Below, piece by piece: positions 8,954 to 17,630 of a stretch of DNA of 64,000 nt. The notes under the pieces were generated by a model, which saw only the letters and a list, made by a program, of their open reading frames with translations, made no database searches and was not told the DNA's origin. Location: assembly GCF_900631615.1 (NCBI RefSeq), contig NZ_LR131273.1, positions 2,232,001 through 2,296,000 of the forward strand. The letters run 5' to 3'. Both the position numbers and the translations under genes were made by a program. Source of the DNA: Tsukamurella paurometabola (GTDB taxonomy: Bacteria; Actinomycetota; Actinomycetes; Mycobacteriales; Mycobacteriaceae). How positions within the stretch are numbered: position 1 is the first letter of the stretch; each line of letters starts with the position of its first letter.

Positions 8954-9356
8954 GGAGCGAAGTTTAGTCGCGGACGCCCAGCTACCGTCGGGTTCCGGCG
9001 GTTCACGCACGGCTTCGCAGTGAGGTGTGTCACACCGGAGCGCCCGTGATGCGCGGCGGGGCGGCGGCGGACCGTCGGGAACGGGCGACGGGGCCCGAAT
9101 GCCGGGGCCCGCAAACTCCCAGTACGGGCGTACTTTTTCCCGCGAGGTTCGCTCTGGACCTTCGCAGGATTAGCAAGATCGGCGTGATTTCATGGCTTGC
9201 TTTGGCATCATCGACCGTCTTGGCCTGCAGCTTTAGGTGTGGCACAGTAGGCGAAGGCGCAACGCCGGGACTGCGAATCGGGTTAGCGATGACCCCTCGC
9301 TCAGCCGCCTGGTGGCCGATCAGATCCACATCGACGCAGAGAAGAACGGGGAGCCA
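8954..9356. promoter_or_regulatory. ramB-aceA divergent control region
   Basis: This 403-base stretch has no credible gene. It should hold both promoters and RamB sites. The only TTTGC core I can point to, on the minus strand at 9111-9115 (AGTTTGCGG), resembles part of the published RamB box but is imperfect. A palindrome AGTACG-GG-CGTACT lies at 9121-9134. A lower-GC stretch at 9160-9250, holding CTTTAGGTG and CACAGT, is the probable aceA promoter zone. The aceA leader would then be over 100 bases long. Confidence 0.5.
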
Positions 9357-10649
9357 ATGAGCACCGTCGGACAGCCGAGGACCGCCGCCGAGATCCAGCA
9401 GGATTGGGACACCAACCCGCGCTGGAAGGGCATCAAGCGTGACTACACCGCCGCCCAGGTCGAGGAGCTTCAGGGCACCGTCGTCGAGGACCACACCCTC
9501 GCGCGCCGTGGCGCCGAGATCCTCTGGGAGGGCGTGACCAAGGGCGACGACAGCTACATCAACGCCCTGGGTGCCCTCACCGGCAACATGGCCGTGCAGC
9601 AGGTGCGCGCCGGCCTCAAGGCCATCTACCTCTCCGGCTGGCAGGTCGCCGGTGACGCGAACCTCTCGGGCCACACCTACCCCGACCAGTCGCTGTACCC
9701 GGCCAACTCGGTCCCGGCCGTCGTGCGTCGCATCAACAACGCGCTGCTCCGCGCCGACGAGATCTCCCGCGTCGAGGGCGACACGTCGGTCGACAACTGG
9801 CTCGTCCCGATCGTCGCGGACGGCGAGGCCGGCTTCGGTGGCGCGCTGAACGTCTACGAGCTGCAGAAGGCCATGATCGCCGCGGGTGCCGCCGGCACCC
9901 ACTGGGAGGATCAGCTCGCCTCGGAGAAGAAGTGCGGCCACCTCGGCGGCAAGGTTCTCATCCCCACCCAGCAGCACATCCGCACGCTGACCTCGGCCCG
10001 TCTGGCCGCGGACGTCGCGAACACCCCCACCGTCGTCATCGCGCGCACCGACGCCGAGGCCGCCACCCTGATCACCTCGGACGTGGACGACCGCGACAAG
10101 CCCTTCGTCACCGGTGAGCGCACCGCCGAGGGCTTCTACAACGTCAAGAACGGCATCGAGCCCTGCATCGCTCGCGCCAAGGCCTACGCCCCGTACGCCG
10201 ACCTCATCTGGATGGAGACCGGCACCCCGGATCTCGAGCTCGCCAAGAAGTTCGCCGAGTCGGTCAAGGCCGAGTTCCCGGACCAGCTCCTGGCCTACAA
10301 CTGCTCGCCGTCCTTCAACTGGAAGCAGCACCTGGACGACGCGACCATCGCGAAGTTCCAGAACGAGCTGGGCGCCATGGGCTTCAAGTTCCAGTTCATC
10401 ACCCTGGCAGGCTTCCACGCCCTCAACTACTCGATGTTCGACCTGGCCTACGGCTACGCCCGTGAGCAGATGAAGGCGTACGTCGAGCTGCAGGAGAAGG
10501 AGTTCGCGTCGGAGGCCCGTGGCTACACCGCCACGAAGCACCAGCGCGAGGTCGGCGCCGGCTACTTCGACCGCATCGCCACCACCGTCGACCCGGAGAG
10601 CTCGACCACCGCGCTCAAGGGCTCGACCGAGGAGGGCCAGTTCCACTAG
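9357..10649 (+). CDS. aceA: isocitrate lyase
   Basis: Splits isocitrate into glyoxylate and succinate, the first step of the glyoxylate bypass needed for growth on acetate and fatty acids; cytosolic homotetramer. The 430-aa length matches short actinobacterial Icl1. The catalytic loop [11 protein letters not shown] is present with the active-site C193. Other landmarks are [42 protein letters not shown] and [11 protein letters not shown] at 9357 is preceded by GGGGAG. It is divergent from ramB and followed by fadB2 with a terminator-like hairpin between them. The fatty-acid context (fadB2) fits its role. Confidence 0.97.
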   Translation: MSTVGQPRTAAEIQQDWDTNPRWKGIKRDYTAAQVEELQGTVVEDHTLARRGAEILWEGVTKGDDSYINALGALTGNMAVQQVRAGLKAIYLSGWQVAGDANLSGHTYPDQSLYPANSVPAVVRRINNALLRADEISRVEGDTSVDNWLVPIVADGEAGFGGALNVYELQKAMIAAGAAGTHWEDQLASEKKCGHLGGKVLIPTQQHIRTLTSARLAADVANTPTVVIARTDAEAATLITSDVDDRDKPFVTGERTAEGFYNVKNGIEPCIARAKAYAPYADLIWMETGTPDLELAKKFAESVKAEFPDQLLAYNCSPSFNWKQHLDDATIAKFQNELGAMGFKFQFITLAGFHALNYSMFDLAYGYAREQMKAYVELQEKEFASEARGYTATKHQREVGAGYFDRIATTVDPESSTTALKGSTEEGQFH

Positions 10650-10688
10650 GAACTGGCAGGCCCGCCTCTCCGGGAATCTAGCCGATCG

Positions 10689-10722
10689 CAGGCGGTCCGT
10701 GACTTTCGTCGCGGGCCGCCTG
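10689..10722. terminator. hairpin terminator after aceA
   Basis: Arms CAGGCGGTCCG and CGGGCCGCCTG (one G-T pair) flank a 12-base loop about 40 bases after the aceA stop. It would separate aceA from fadB2 transcription. Confidence 0.6.
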
Positions 10723-10806
10723 TGGCGTAGGTGCGTACGTTCCGGGCGTACCCCTGCAGAGTTACCTCCATCTCGCCTCAGGCGGTTGTTACGTTAGGAA
10801 ATTCTC

Positions 10807-11676
10807 ATGAGTGAAGCTGTATCCAGGGTCGGCGTGGTCGGCGCGGGCCAGATGGGCGGCGGTATCGCCGAGGTGTCCGCCCGTGCGGGTGCCGACGTAC
10901 TGGTCTGGGAGGCCACCGAGGAGCTCGCGGCAGGTGGCCGCGCCCGCATCCTCAAGTCGCTCGATCGTGCCGTGTCCAGCGGCAAGATCACCGAGCGCGA
11001 GCGCGACCAGGCCGCCGAGCGCCTGACCTTCACCACCGACCTCGCCGACTTCGCCGACCGCCAGCTGGTGGTCGAGGCGATCGTCGAGAACGAGGCCGTG
11101 AAGGCGGAGATCTTCGGCAAGCTCGACGAGGTCGTCACCGACCCCGACGCCGTGCTCGCGTCCAACACCTCGTCGCTGCCGATCCAGCGCATCGCCACCG
11201 CCACGAAGAACCCGGGCCGTGTGCTGGGCCTGCACTTCTTCAACCCGGTGCCCGTGCTGCCGCTGGTCGAGGTCATCAGCTCGCTGTCGACGTCGGAGTC
11301 CGCCGCGGCCCGCGCCGAGCAGTTCGCCTCCGAGGTGCTGGGCAAGCAGGTCGTGCGCGCCACCGACCGCTCGGGCTTCATCGTCAACGCGCTGCTGGTC
11401 CCGTACCTGCTGTCCGCGATCCGTATGTACGAGTCGGGCTTCGCGACCGCCGAGGACATCGACAAGGGCATGATGCTCGGCTGCGCGCACCCGATGGGCC
11501 CGCTCAAGCTGGCCGACCTCGTGGGCCTGGACACGGTGAAGTTCATCGCCGACGCGATGTACGCCGAGTACAAGGAGCCCACCTACGCCGCACCGCCGCT
11601 GCTGCTGCGCCTGGTGGAGGCCGGCTACGTCGGCAAGAAGTCGGGCCGCGGGATCTACGAGTACCCCGCGAAGTAG
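10807..11676 (+). CDS. fadB2: 3-hydroxybutyryl-CoA dehydrogenase
   Basis: NAD(P)-dependent 3-hydroxyacyl-CoA dehydrogenase of 289 aa acting in beta-oxidation or butyrate metabolism. The Rossmann motif GVVGAGQMGGGIAEV starts near residue 8. Later come SNTSSLPI, the family signature GLHFFNPVPVLPLVEV with the catalytic His, DRSGFIVNALLVPYL, and GCAHPMGPLKLADLVGLD. ATG at 10807 has AGGAAA ahead of it. The order aceA-fadB2 equals Mtb icl1-fadB2. A copy of GGGCGTAC, also found upstream of aceA, lies about 60 bases before the start. Two hairpins close the gene. Confidence 0.94.
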   Translation: MSEAVSRVGVVGAGQMGGGIAEVSARAGADVLVWEATEELAAGGRARILKSLDRAVSSGKITERERDQAAERLTFTTDLADFADRQLVVEAIVENEAVKAEIFGKLDEVVTDPDAVLASNTSSLPIQRIATATKNPGRVLGLHFFNPVPVLPLVEVISSLSTSESAAARAEQFASEVLGKQVVRATDRSGFIVNALLVPYLLSAIRMYESGFATAEDIDKGMMLGCAHPMGPLKLADLVGLDTVKFIADAMYAEYKEPTYAAPPLLLRLVEAGYVGKKSGRGIYEYPAK

Positions 11677-11730
11677 TTCGCGGGTAGCGAACACTGTTGC
11701 TGAACCGGCAAGGAGACTTGCCGGTTCAGC
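11665..11730. terminator. tandem hairpins at the end of fadB2
   Basis: The first hairpin has 8-bp arms CCCGCGAA/TTCGCGGG and spans the fadB2 stop codon. The second has perfect 14-bp arms GCTGAACCGGCAAG and its complement around a GAGA loop (11699-11730). The second looks like a real terminator or a protein-binding palindrome ahead of the next gene. Confidence 0.65.
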
Positions 11731-11753
11731 TGTTCTCGGCGCACGGTGAGTGC

Positions 11754-12686
11754 ATGAGCGAGAACATCATCGACACCGTCATCATCGGCGGCGGGGCCGC
11801 CGGGCTCACCGCCGCGCAGGTCCTCGGCCGGGCGCGACGTGCGGTCACCGTCGTCGACGCGGGCGCGCCCCGCAACGCCCCGGCCGTGCACATGCACGGC
11901 TACCTCGGGCACGACGGACTGAACCCCGCCGAGCTGCTCGCGATCGGTCGCCGGGAGGCGCAGGCCTACGGCGTGCGCATCCTCCCCGGTGCCGCGACCG
12001 CCGCGCGCCGCGACGGCGACCTCCTCGAGATCACCGTCGGCGACGAGGTGCTGCGCGCCCGAACCCTGCTCGTCGCGACCGGCCTGCGCGACGTACTCCC
12101 CGCGATCGACGGCCTCGCCGAGCGGTTCGGCCGCGACGCCATCCACTGCCCGTTCTGCCACGGCTACGAGGTGCGCGACCGGCCGCTGGCGGTGCTCGGC
12201 GGCGACAACGCCGCGATGTCGGTGCACCAGGCGCTGCTCATCCCGCAGTGGTCCCGCGACCTGGTCTTCTTCACCAACGGCCTCGACGTCCCCGACGCAG
12301 ACCGGGAGCGGATCGAGGCGCGCGGGACGCGCATCGTCGACGGTGCCGTGGCGGGCCTCGTCGTCGAGGGCGACGCGGTGCGCGCCGTCCGGCTCGCCGA
12401 CGGCACCGAGATCGCGCGGGAGGCCGTCTTCGTCGGCCCGCGGTTCGTGCCGCAGGACGAGCTACTGCTGCAACTGGGCGCCGAGCGCGGGGACAACGGC
12501 TTCGTCGCCACCGACCCCATGGGCGGCGTGCTGCCGGGCGTGTGGGCGGCGGGCAACGTCGTGAGCCCGATGGCGCAGGTCATCGTCGCGGCCGGGGCGG
12601 GTTCCAGCGCCGCCGCCGGGATCAGCGCACACCTGCTCGAGCGCGACATCGCGGCGGACCTCGCCCGCGTCGCGCCCGCGATCTGA
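11754..12686 (+). CDS. NAD(P)/FAD-dependent oxidoreductase, thioredoxin-reductase-like
   Basis: Flavoprotein of 310 aa with the two-dinucleotide-fold layout of TrxB: FAD motif VIIGGGAAGLTAAQV near residue 10, redox pair C132-P-F-C135 in IHCPFCHGYEV, NAD(P) region ending in LGGDNAAMSVHQA, and the closing FAD motif GVWAAGNVVSPMAQV. TrxB usually has CATC; CPFCHGYE is typical of the TrxB-like group that includes dithiol oxidases and stand-alone reductases, so the partner is unknown. ATG at 11754. The methyltransferase follows 35 bases later on the same strand, perhaps as an operon. Confidence 0.85.
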   Translation: MSENIIDTVIIGGGAAGLTAAQVLGRARRAVTVVDAGAPRNAPAVHMHGYLGHDGLNPAELLAIGRREAQAYGVRILPGAATAARRDGDLLEITVGDEVLRARTLLVATGLRDVLPAIDGLAERFGRDAIHCPFCHGYEVRDRPLAVLGGDNAAMSVHQALLIPQWSRDLVFFTNGLDVPDADRERIEARGTRIVDGAVAGLVVEGDAVRAVRLADGTEIAREAVFVGPRFVPQDELLLQLGAERGDNGFVATDPMGGVLPGVWAAGNVVSPMAQVIVAAGAGSSAAAGISAHLLERDIAADLARVAPAI

Positions 12687-12721
12687 CCCGGCCCGGAGGG
12701 CGGCGCGCTAGCGTGGGCGCC

Positions 12722-13474
12722 ATGACCAGCGCACTCGACCGGGTGGAGGCCCTGCTCGACCCCGGCCGCCTCGGCCGCGAGCCCGACCGCAGCCACGGCT
12801 ATCTCGACGTGCTCGCCCCCGACAGCGGGAAGCCGGCGGGGCTGAGCAACGCGCTGATGCACAACCCGGCGCTGGCCGCGGTCTACGAGAAGGCGTGGCG
12901 ACCGGCCTTCACCCGGCTGTTCAGCCTGGGCGGCACAGGCACCCTGAGCCGCACCGACGTGCTCCTCGACGAGCTCACCGGCCGCGGCGACCAGAAGCTT
13001 CTCGACGTGGCCTGCGGGCCCGGCCTCTACACGAAGCCGCTCGCCCGCAAGCTCAGCGACGAGGGCGTGGTCGTCGGCCTCGACGTCTCCCCGGCCATGC
13101 TGCAGCGGGCCGTCCGCGACAACGCCGACGACCGCGTCGCCTACGTGCGCGGCAGCGCCCTCGAGCTGCCCTTCCCGGACGATACGTTCGACACGGTGGT
13201 CTGCCTCGCGGCGCTGTACCTGATCCCGGCGCCGCGGATCGCCGTCCGCGAGATCTGCCGCGTCGCCGAGCCCGGCGGCCGCGTCGCGCTGTTCACCTCG
13301 CTGCAGACGCCGCTGACCTCGGTCCTGGGCTCGTCGACGGCGGAGCGGGTCTCCGGGTTCCGCTGGTTCGGCAAGGACGAGATCACCGGTTGGCTGCGCG
13401 AGTACGGCCTCGTCGACGTGCAGCAGACCGTCAGCGGGCAGGGGCAGTTCGTGACGGCCCGTAAACCGCGGTGA
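12722..13474 (+). CDS. class I SAM-dependent methyltransferase
   Basis: Protein of 250 aa. The SAM-binding motif LLDVACGPGLYTKPLA is near residue 90, motif II is LDVSPAMLQRA, and the post-I strand acidic residue is in LELPFPDDTFDTVVCLAALYLIP. The first 60 residues, with GLSNALMHNPALAAVYE, form a helical cap seen in UbiE/COQ5-like methyltransferases. The substrate is not recognisable; lipid or quinone methylation is possible. ATG at 12722. It lies directly after the TrxB-like gene and converges on the LysR regulator with 30 bases between. Confidence 0.82.
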   Translation: MTSALDRVEALLDPGRLGREPDRSHGYLDVLAPDSGKPAGLSNALMHNPALAAVYEKAWRPAFTRLFSLGGTGTLSRTDVLLDELTGRGDQKLLDVACGPGLYTKPLARKLSDEGVVVGLDVSPAMLQRAVRDNADDRVAYVRGSALELPFPDDTFDTVVCLAALYLIPAPRIAVREICRVAEPGGRVALFTSLQTPLTSVLGSSTAERVSGFRWFGKDEITGWLREYGLVDVQQTVSGQGQFVTARKPR

Positions 13475-13504
13475 CCCGCCCGCAGTGACCCGGCCCGGCG
13501 GCGG

Positions 13505-14389
13505 TCACGCCGGGGGATAGGCGGCGAGCAGCTCCGCGCGCAGCGGGTCGGTCGTGTGCGGAAGCCACAGGGCCTGCACCGGGACCTGCGGCGCGTCGTC
13601 GAGCTCGACGACCATCACCCGCCCGCCGGACCGCGGCCCCGCGGGATCCGTGACGAACGCGGCCGCGTGCGGCGAGGTGAGCACGGCCGTCGCGGGCGGC
13701 GTGCCCTGCACCCGGTTCACCAGCAGGTCCGGCTCGAAGCCCGCACGCCGGCACTGCGCGACGAGGAAGTCCGTGTAGAACGACGCGTGCGGCGGGGCCC
13801 ACACCACGATCGGCGACGCGGCCAGGTCCGCGAGCGTCAGGGAATCCCGGCCCGCCAGCTCGTGATCGCGGTGCAGCGCCACCCGCATCCGGTGATAGGT
13901 GAGAGTGACGCCGGCGAGCCGGTCCGGGAGCGCGACGCCCCGCCGCAGCACCACGTCCACGGTGCCCCGCTCCAGTTCGCCGGTCATCGCCGAGGGGAAC
14001 AGCTCACGCACCGTGATCGACGGCGACTCCGGACGGTCGATGAGCGGTTCGAGCAGCTCGTAGGCCTCGTCCGCGGTCACAGCGGGGCTGCGGCCCACGA
14101 CGAAGACCCGCGGGCGGTCCGTCCCCGCGGCGCGGGCCCGCGCGGCGAGCAGGCGGGCGCCCGACAGGACGGACGGCGCACCGTCGTACAGGGTGTGCGC
14201 GGCGGCGGTGGGGGCGAGGCGACGACCGGACCGCGTGAACAGGGGCGTGCCGAGCTCGCGCTCGAGCTGGCGCAGCGCGGCCGAGAGCGCCTGCTGGCTC
14301 AGGTGCAGGCGGGCGGCCGCGGCGGCGAGCGAGGGCTCCTCCATCGCCGCGACGAACTGTTCGAGGCGGCGGAGGTCGGGTGTGGTCAC
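13505..14389 (-). CDS. LysR family transcriptional regulator
   Basis: DNA-binding regulator of about 294 aa. The N-terminal winged helix reads DLRRLEQFVAAMEEPSLAAAAARLHLSQ with QALSAALRQLERELGTPLFTR; the rest is a periplasmic-binding-protein-like effector domain. The start is taken as the GTG at 14389 (VTTPDLRRL); a TTG at 14407 is in frame but less likely. It is divergent from the SDR gene and by the usual LysR logic probably controls it. The 123 bases between carry AT-rich, dyad-like stretches (GAAGTGGTTGATAG) that could be its site. Confidence 0.86.
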   Translation of the reverse strand: MTTPDLRRLEQFVAAMEEPSLAAAAARLHLSQQALSAALRQLERELGTPLFTRSGRRLAPTAAAHTLYDGAPSVLSGARLLAARARAAGTDRPRVFVVGRSPAVTADEAYELLEPLIDRPESPSITVRELFPSAMTGELERGTVDVVLRRGVALPDRLAGVTLTYHRMRVALHRDHELAGRDSLTLADLAASPIVVWAPPHASFYTDFLVAQCRRAGFEPDLLVNRVQGTPPATAVLTSPHAAAFVTDPAGPRSGGRVMVVELDDAPQVPVQALWLPHTTDPLRAELLAAYPPA

Positions 14390-14512
14390 ACGACCAGCAT
14401 TGCACAACTAGAAGTGGTTGATAGTCCGGAAAGTTTCGATTGTCAGTTGAGCTTCCAGCTCGTACGTTGGGTATTGCAAAGGCTTCACCAACCCGACGAA
14501 GGAGAGACATCC

Positions 14513-15262
14513 ATGACGAAGCTCGCAGGCAAGACCGCAGTCGTCGCCGGTGGCGGCAAGAACCTCGGTGGCCTGGTCAGCCGACACCTCGCCGGCCTCG
14601 GCGCCAACGTCGTCGTGCACTACAACAGCCCGTCGTCGGAGGCGGAGGCGCGCGAGACCGCGGCCGCCGTCGAGGCCGCGGGCACGAAGGCGCTGCTGTT
14701 CCAGGGCGACCTGACCGCGCCCGCCAAGGTCACCGAGCTGTTCGACGCGGCCGTCGCCGAGTTCGGCGGTGTCGACGTCGCGGTGAACACCGTCGGCAAG
14801 GTGCTGCGCAAGCCGATCCTCGAGACCAGCGAGGAGGAGTACGACTCCATGCTGGACATCAACGCCAAGGCCGCCTACTTCTTCATCAAGGAGGCCGGCC
14901 GCACGCTCAACGACGACGGCACGCTCATCACCATCGTGACCGCGCTGCTCGGCGCCTTCACCGACGGCTACTCCACCTACGCGGGCGGTAAGTCGCCGGT
15001 CGAGCACTTCAACCGTGCCGCCGCCAAGGAGTTCGGCGTCCGCGGGATCAGCGTCAACGCCATCGCGCCCGGCCCGATGGACACGCCCTTCTTCTACGGC
15101 CAGGAGACGCCGGAGCGCGTCGAGTTCCACAAGTCGCAGGGCATGGGCAACCGCCTGACGTTCATCGAGGACATCGCGCCGATCGTCGACTTCCTCTCCA
15201 CCGACGGCCACTGGATCACCGGGCAGACGCTGTTCGCGAACGGCGGCTACACCACGCGCTGA
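14513..15262 (+). CDS. short-chain dehydrogenase/reductase
   Basis: NAD(P)-dependent SDR of 249 aa. The cofactor motif is VVAGGGKNLGGLVSR, a GxxxGxG variant near residue 11. The usual catalytic Ser position reads VTALLGAFTDGYSTYAGGK, so YxxxK is present as YAGGK while the Ser two turns earlier is replaced by Thr/Ala-type residues. The end is typical: INAIAPGPMDTPFF and GQTLFANGGYTTR. ATG at 14513 with a very good AAGGAGAG. It is divergent from the LysR regulator. The substrate is unknown. Confidence 0.88.
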   Translation: MTKLAGKTAVVAGGGKNLGGLVSRHLAGLGANVVVHYNSPSSEAEARETAAAVEAAGTKALLFQGDLTAPAKVTELFDAAVAEFGGVDVAVNTVGKVLRKPILETSEEEYDSMLDINAKAAYFFIKEAGRTLNDDGTLITIVTALLGAFTDGYSTYAGGKSPVEHFNRAAAKEFGVRGISVNAIAPGPMDTPFFYGQETPERVEFHKSQGMGNRLTFIEDIAPIVDFLSTDGHWITGQTLFANGGYTTR

Positions 15263-15350
15263 TTCGGGTGCGCGCCGGCGGTCCACCCGGCCTACGATGA
15301 TCGACGTTTCGTGCGATCACGAAGACGCGGACGACGACCAGGAGATCTCA

Positions 15351-16580
15351 GTGACCGATGGACCGCCGGCGGTGCGCCGCCGCTTGACCCGGATGGCAGG
15401 GCGCGACCCCCACGAGGAGGGCCGCACGGCCACCACGCTGGAGCTGTTCTTCGACCTCACCTTCGTGGTGGTCTTCTCCCTCGCCGGGGTGCAGCTGGCC
15501 GACGCGATCGCGGAGGCGCACTACCTCACCGCGTTCCTGGGATTCGGGCTGTGCGCGTTCGCCGCGGTCTGGGCGTGGATCAACTTCACCTGGATGGCCT
15601 CGGCGTTCGACACCGACGACTGGCTCTTCCGCGCCGTGACCATGATGCAGATGATCGGCGTCTGCATCATGGCCCTCGGCGTCGAGCCGTTCTTCACGTC
15701 GATCACCGCGCACGAGCAGCCGAACAACACGGTGCTCGTGATCGGCTACGTCGTGATGCGCGTGGCGCTACTGGCGCAGTGGACCCGCGTGGCGATCTCC
15801 TCGCCGCAGTACCGCAAGGCCGCGGTCACGTACATCGTCGCGATCACCACCGCGCAGATCGGCTGGGTCTTCAGCGCCTTCGCTCCGCTCACGCTGACGC
15901 AGTTCATCGTCGTCGGCCTGATCCTGTTCGTGGTCGAACTCGGCGGCCCCGTCGTCGCGGAGACGCGGCGGCGCACGCCGTGGAACCCGCACCACATCGC
16001 GGAGCGCTACGGCCTGCTCACCATCATCACCCTCGGCGAGGGCGTGGTGGGCACCGTCGTGGCGCTGCAGGCCCTGCTCAAGGCCCAGGGCTGGAGCTTC
16101 GACATCGCCGTGCTCGGCGTCGCGGCGATGGTGCTCAACCTGTCCATCTGGTGGATCTACTTCTCCATCCCGGTCGGGCACGCGCTGGTCCGCGCTCCGA
16201 ACAAGTGCTTCGCCTGGGGCTACGGGCACATGGTGATCTTCCTCGCGATCGCGGCGTTCGGCGCCGGACTGCACGTCGAGGCCCTGGGCATCTCGCACGA
16301 GGCGCACGTGAGCAACGTGGTAGTCGCGTCCGCGTTCGTCGTGCCGCTGGCCGTCGCGGTGCTCGGGATCGAGATCATGGACGCCTACCTCACCGGCTTC
16401 GACGGTCACCGCGCCGTCTCCGTGGGCATCACCCTCGCGCTCCTCGGCGCGGGCGTCGGGGCCGTGGCCGCCGGGGCGACGCCGCTGGCCGGCCTGGTGT
16501 GGAGCGCGCTCGCACTCCTGGTGCAGGTCGTCGTCGAGGAGCTGTGGTCCGGTAAGCGCCGGGCCGAGCGCCTGGCGTAG
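15351..16580 (+). CDS. low temperature requirement protein A (LtrA) family membrane protein
   Basis: Polytopic membrane protein of 409 aa with roughly ten to twelve hydrophobic segments. The LtrA hallmark TTLELFFDLTFVVVFSLA is near residues 24-42, with the downstream family motif HHIAERYGLLTIITLGEGV near residue 215. Role unknown; the name comes from a Listeria cold-growth mutant. I chose the GTG at 15351 because AGGAG lies 6 bases ahead of it; an in-frame ATG at 15297 has no ribosome binding site and would add 18 acidic residues. It ends at a complex palindrome, convergent with ppk2. Confidence 0.87.
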   Translation: MTDGPPAVRRRLTRMAGRDPHEEGRTATTLELFFDLTFVVVFSLAGVQLADAIAEAHYLTAFLGFGLCAFAAVWAWINFTWMASAFDTDDWLFRAVTMMQMIGVCIMALGVEPFFTSITAHEQPNNTVLVIGYVVMRVALLAQWTRVAISSPQYRKAAVTYIVAITTAQIGWVFSAFAPLTLTQFIVVGLILFVVELGGPVVAETRRRTPWNPHHIAERYGLLTIITLGEGVVGTVVALQALLKAQGWSFDIAVLGVAAMVLNLSIWWIYFSIPVGHALVRAPNKCFAWGYGHMVIFLAIAAFGAGLHVEALGISHEAHVSNVVVASAFVVPLAVAVLGIEIMDAYLTGFDGHRAVSVGITLALLGAGVGAVAAGATPLAGLVWSALALLVQVVVEELWSGKRRAERLA

Positions 16581-16669
16581 CGCTCCCTAGCGGGGCGGCG
16601 CACTCCCTACGTCCATGGACATGGGGAGTGCACGACTCGCCATGGCGCTGCACGCCCCGCTAGGGAGCG
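16581..16669. terminator. 89-bp nested palindrome between LtrA and ppk2 genes
   Basis: Outer arms are a perfect 17-bp inverted repeat (CGCTCCCTAGCGGGGCG and complement). Inside lies another 8-bp pair, GCACTCCC/GGGAGTGC at 16600-16631, around the palindrome TCCATGGA. It begins right after the ltrA-family stop codon and separates convergent genes. Probably a bidirectional terminator, though unusually elaborate. Confidence 0.5.
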
Positions 16670-16725
16670 TCGACGGGGCCGGGCCCGCGCGGCCCGGCAC
16701 GGTCGGACCCGACGGGGCGGAGCGG

Positions 16726-17580
16726 TCAGGCCTTCTCGAGTCGCGCCTTCTCGTGCTCGACGTCGAAGTCGGCGGGCGGCCAGTCGAGATTCAAGCCTTC
16801 GAGGGCCTCGATGAGCAGCTCGGTGATCGCGAGCCGGCTGAACCACTTCCGGTCGGCGGGGATGACGTGCCACGGCGCGCCGTCCGTGCTCGTGCGGTCC
16901 AGCACGGCCTGGTAGGCCTCCTGGTACTTCGGCCAGTAGCCGCGCTCGTCGATGTCGGCCGGGTTGTACTTCCAGTACTTGTCGGGGCGGTCGAGCCGCT
17001 CCGCGAGCCGCTTCTTCTGCTCGTCGAGGGAGACGAACATCGCGCACTTGACGATCGTGGTCCCGGCGGCGATGAGGTCGGCCTCGAAGTCGTTGATGAT
17101 GTCGTAGCGCGGCTCCCACACGGCCGGGGGCACCAGGTCGTGCACGCGGACCACCAGCACGTCCTCGTAGTGCGAGCGGTCGAAGACGCCGATCTGCCCG
17201 CCCTGCGGCGTCTGCTTGTGGATGCGCCACAGGAAGTCGTGGGCCAGCTCCTCCTCGGTCGGCTTGCCGAAGGAGGCGGTCTTCACGCCCTGCGGGTCGA
17301 CCATGCCGATCACGTGCCGCACGATGCCGCCCTTGCCGGCGGTGTCCATGCCCTGGAGCACCAGCAGCACCGAGCGGTGATCGCCCGAGCGGCCGTTGGC
17401 GTACAGCAGCTCCTGCAGCTCCGAGAGCCGCTCACCCCGCTCGGCGAGCAGCTTCTCCCCGAGGGCCTTGTCACCGTCGAAACCCGGCTTGCCCGAGGTG
17501 TCGATGTCCTGGACCGTGGCCCCCGGCTGCCAGCGCAGAGCTGCGGACGCGGAACCGGACCAACCGTTGTCGTTCGCCAT
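16726..17580 (-). CDS. ppk2: polyphosphate kinase 2 family protein
   Basis: Transfers phosphate between polyphosphate and nucleotides; class (ADP, GDP or AMP phosphorylation) cannot be read from sequence alone. The 284-aa one-domain PPK2 shows Walker A VLQGMDTAGKGGIVRHV near residue 75, Walker B region IGVFDRSHYEDVLVVRVHDL, a lid with KKRLAERLDRPDKYWKYNPADIDER, and WHVIPADRKWFSRLAI. The gap before the Walker A motif is short, as in small PPK2 enzymes. ATG at 17580. It is divergent from the DUF445 gene, 50 bases away. Likely cytosolic phosphate/energy storage role. Confidence 0.92.
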   Translation of the reverse strand: MANDNGWSGSASAALRWQPGATVQDIDTSGKPGFDGDKALGEKLLAERGERLSELQELLYANGRSGDHRSVLLVLQGMDTAGKGGIVRHVIGMVDPQGVKTASFGKPTEEELAHDFLWRIHKQTPQGGQIGVFDRSHYEDVLVVRVHDLVPPAVWEPRYDIINDFEADLIAAGTTIVKCAMFVSLDEQKKRLAERLDRPDKYWKYNPADIDERGYWPKYQEAYQAVLDRTSTDGAPWHVIPADRKWFSRLAITELLIEALEGLNLDWPPADFDVEHEKARLEKA

Positions 17581-17630
17581 GGAGTCACCCTATCCGGCGC
17601 GCGGCCCCGATCTTCGGGCAAGATCGACTC

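Noticed and set aside
13475-13515. GTGACC-GGTCAC repeats between the methyltransferase and LysR genes as a terminator
   Set aside because: Arms are only 6 bp with a long mixed spacer and the region is simple GC-rich sequence.
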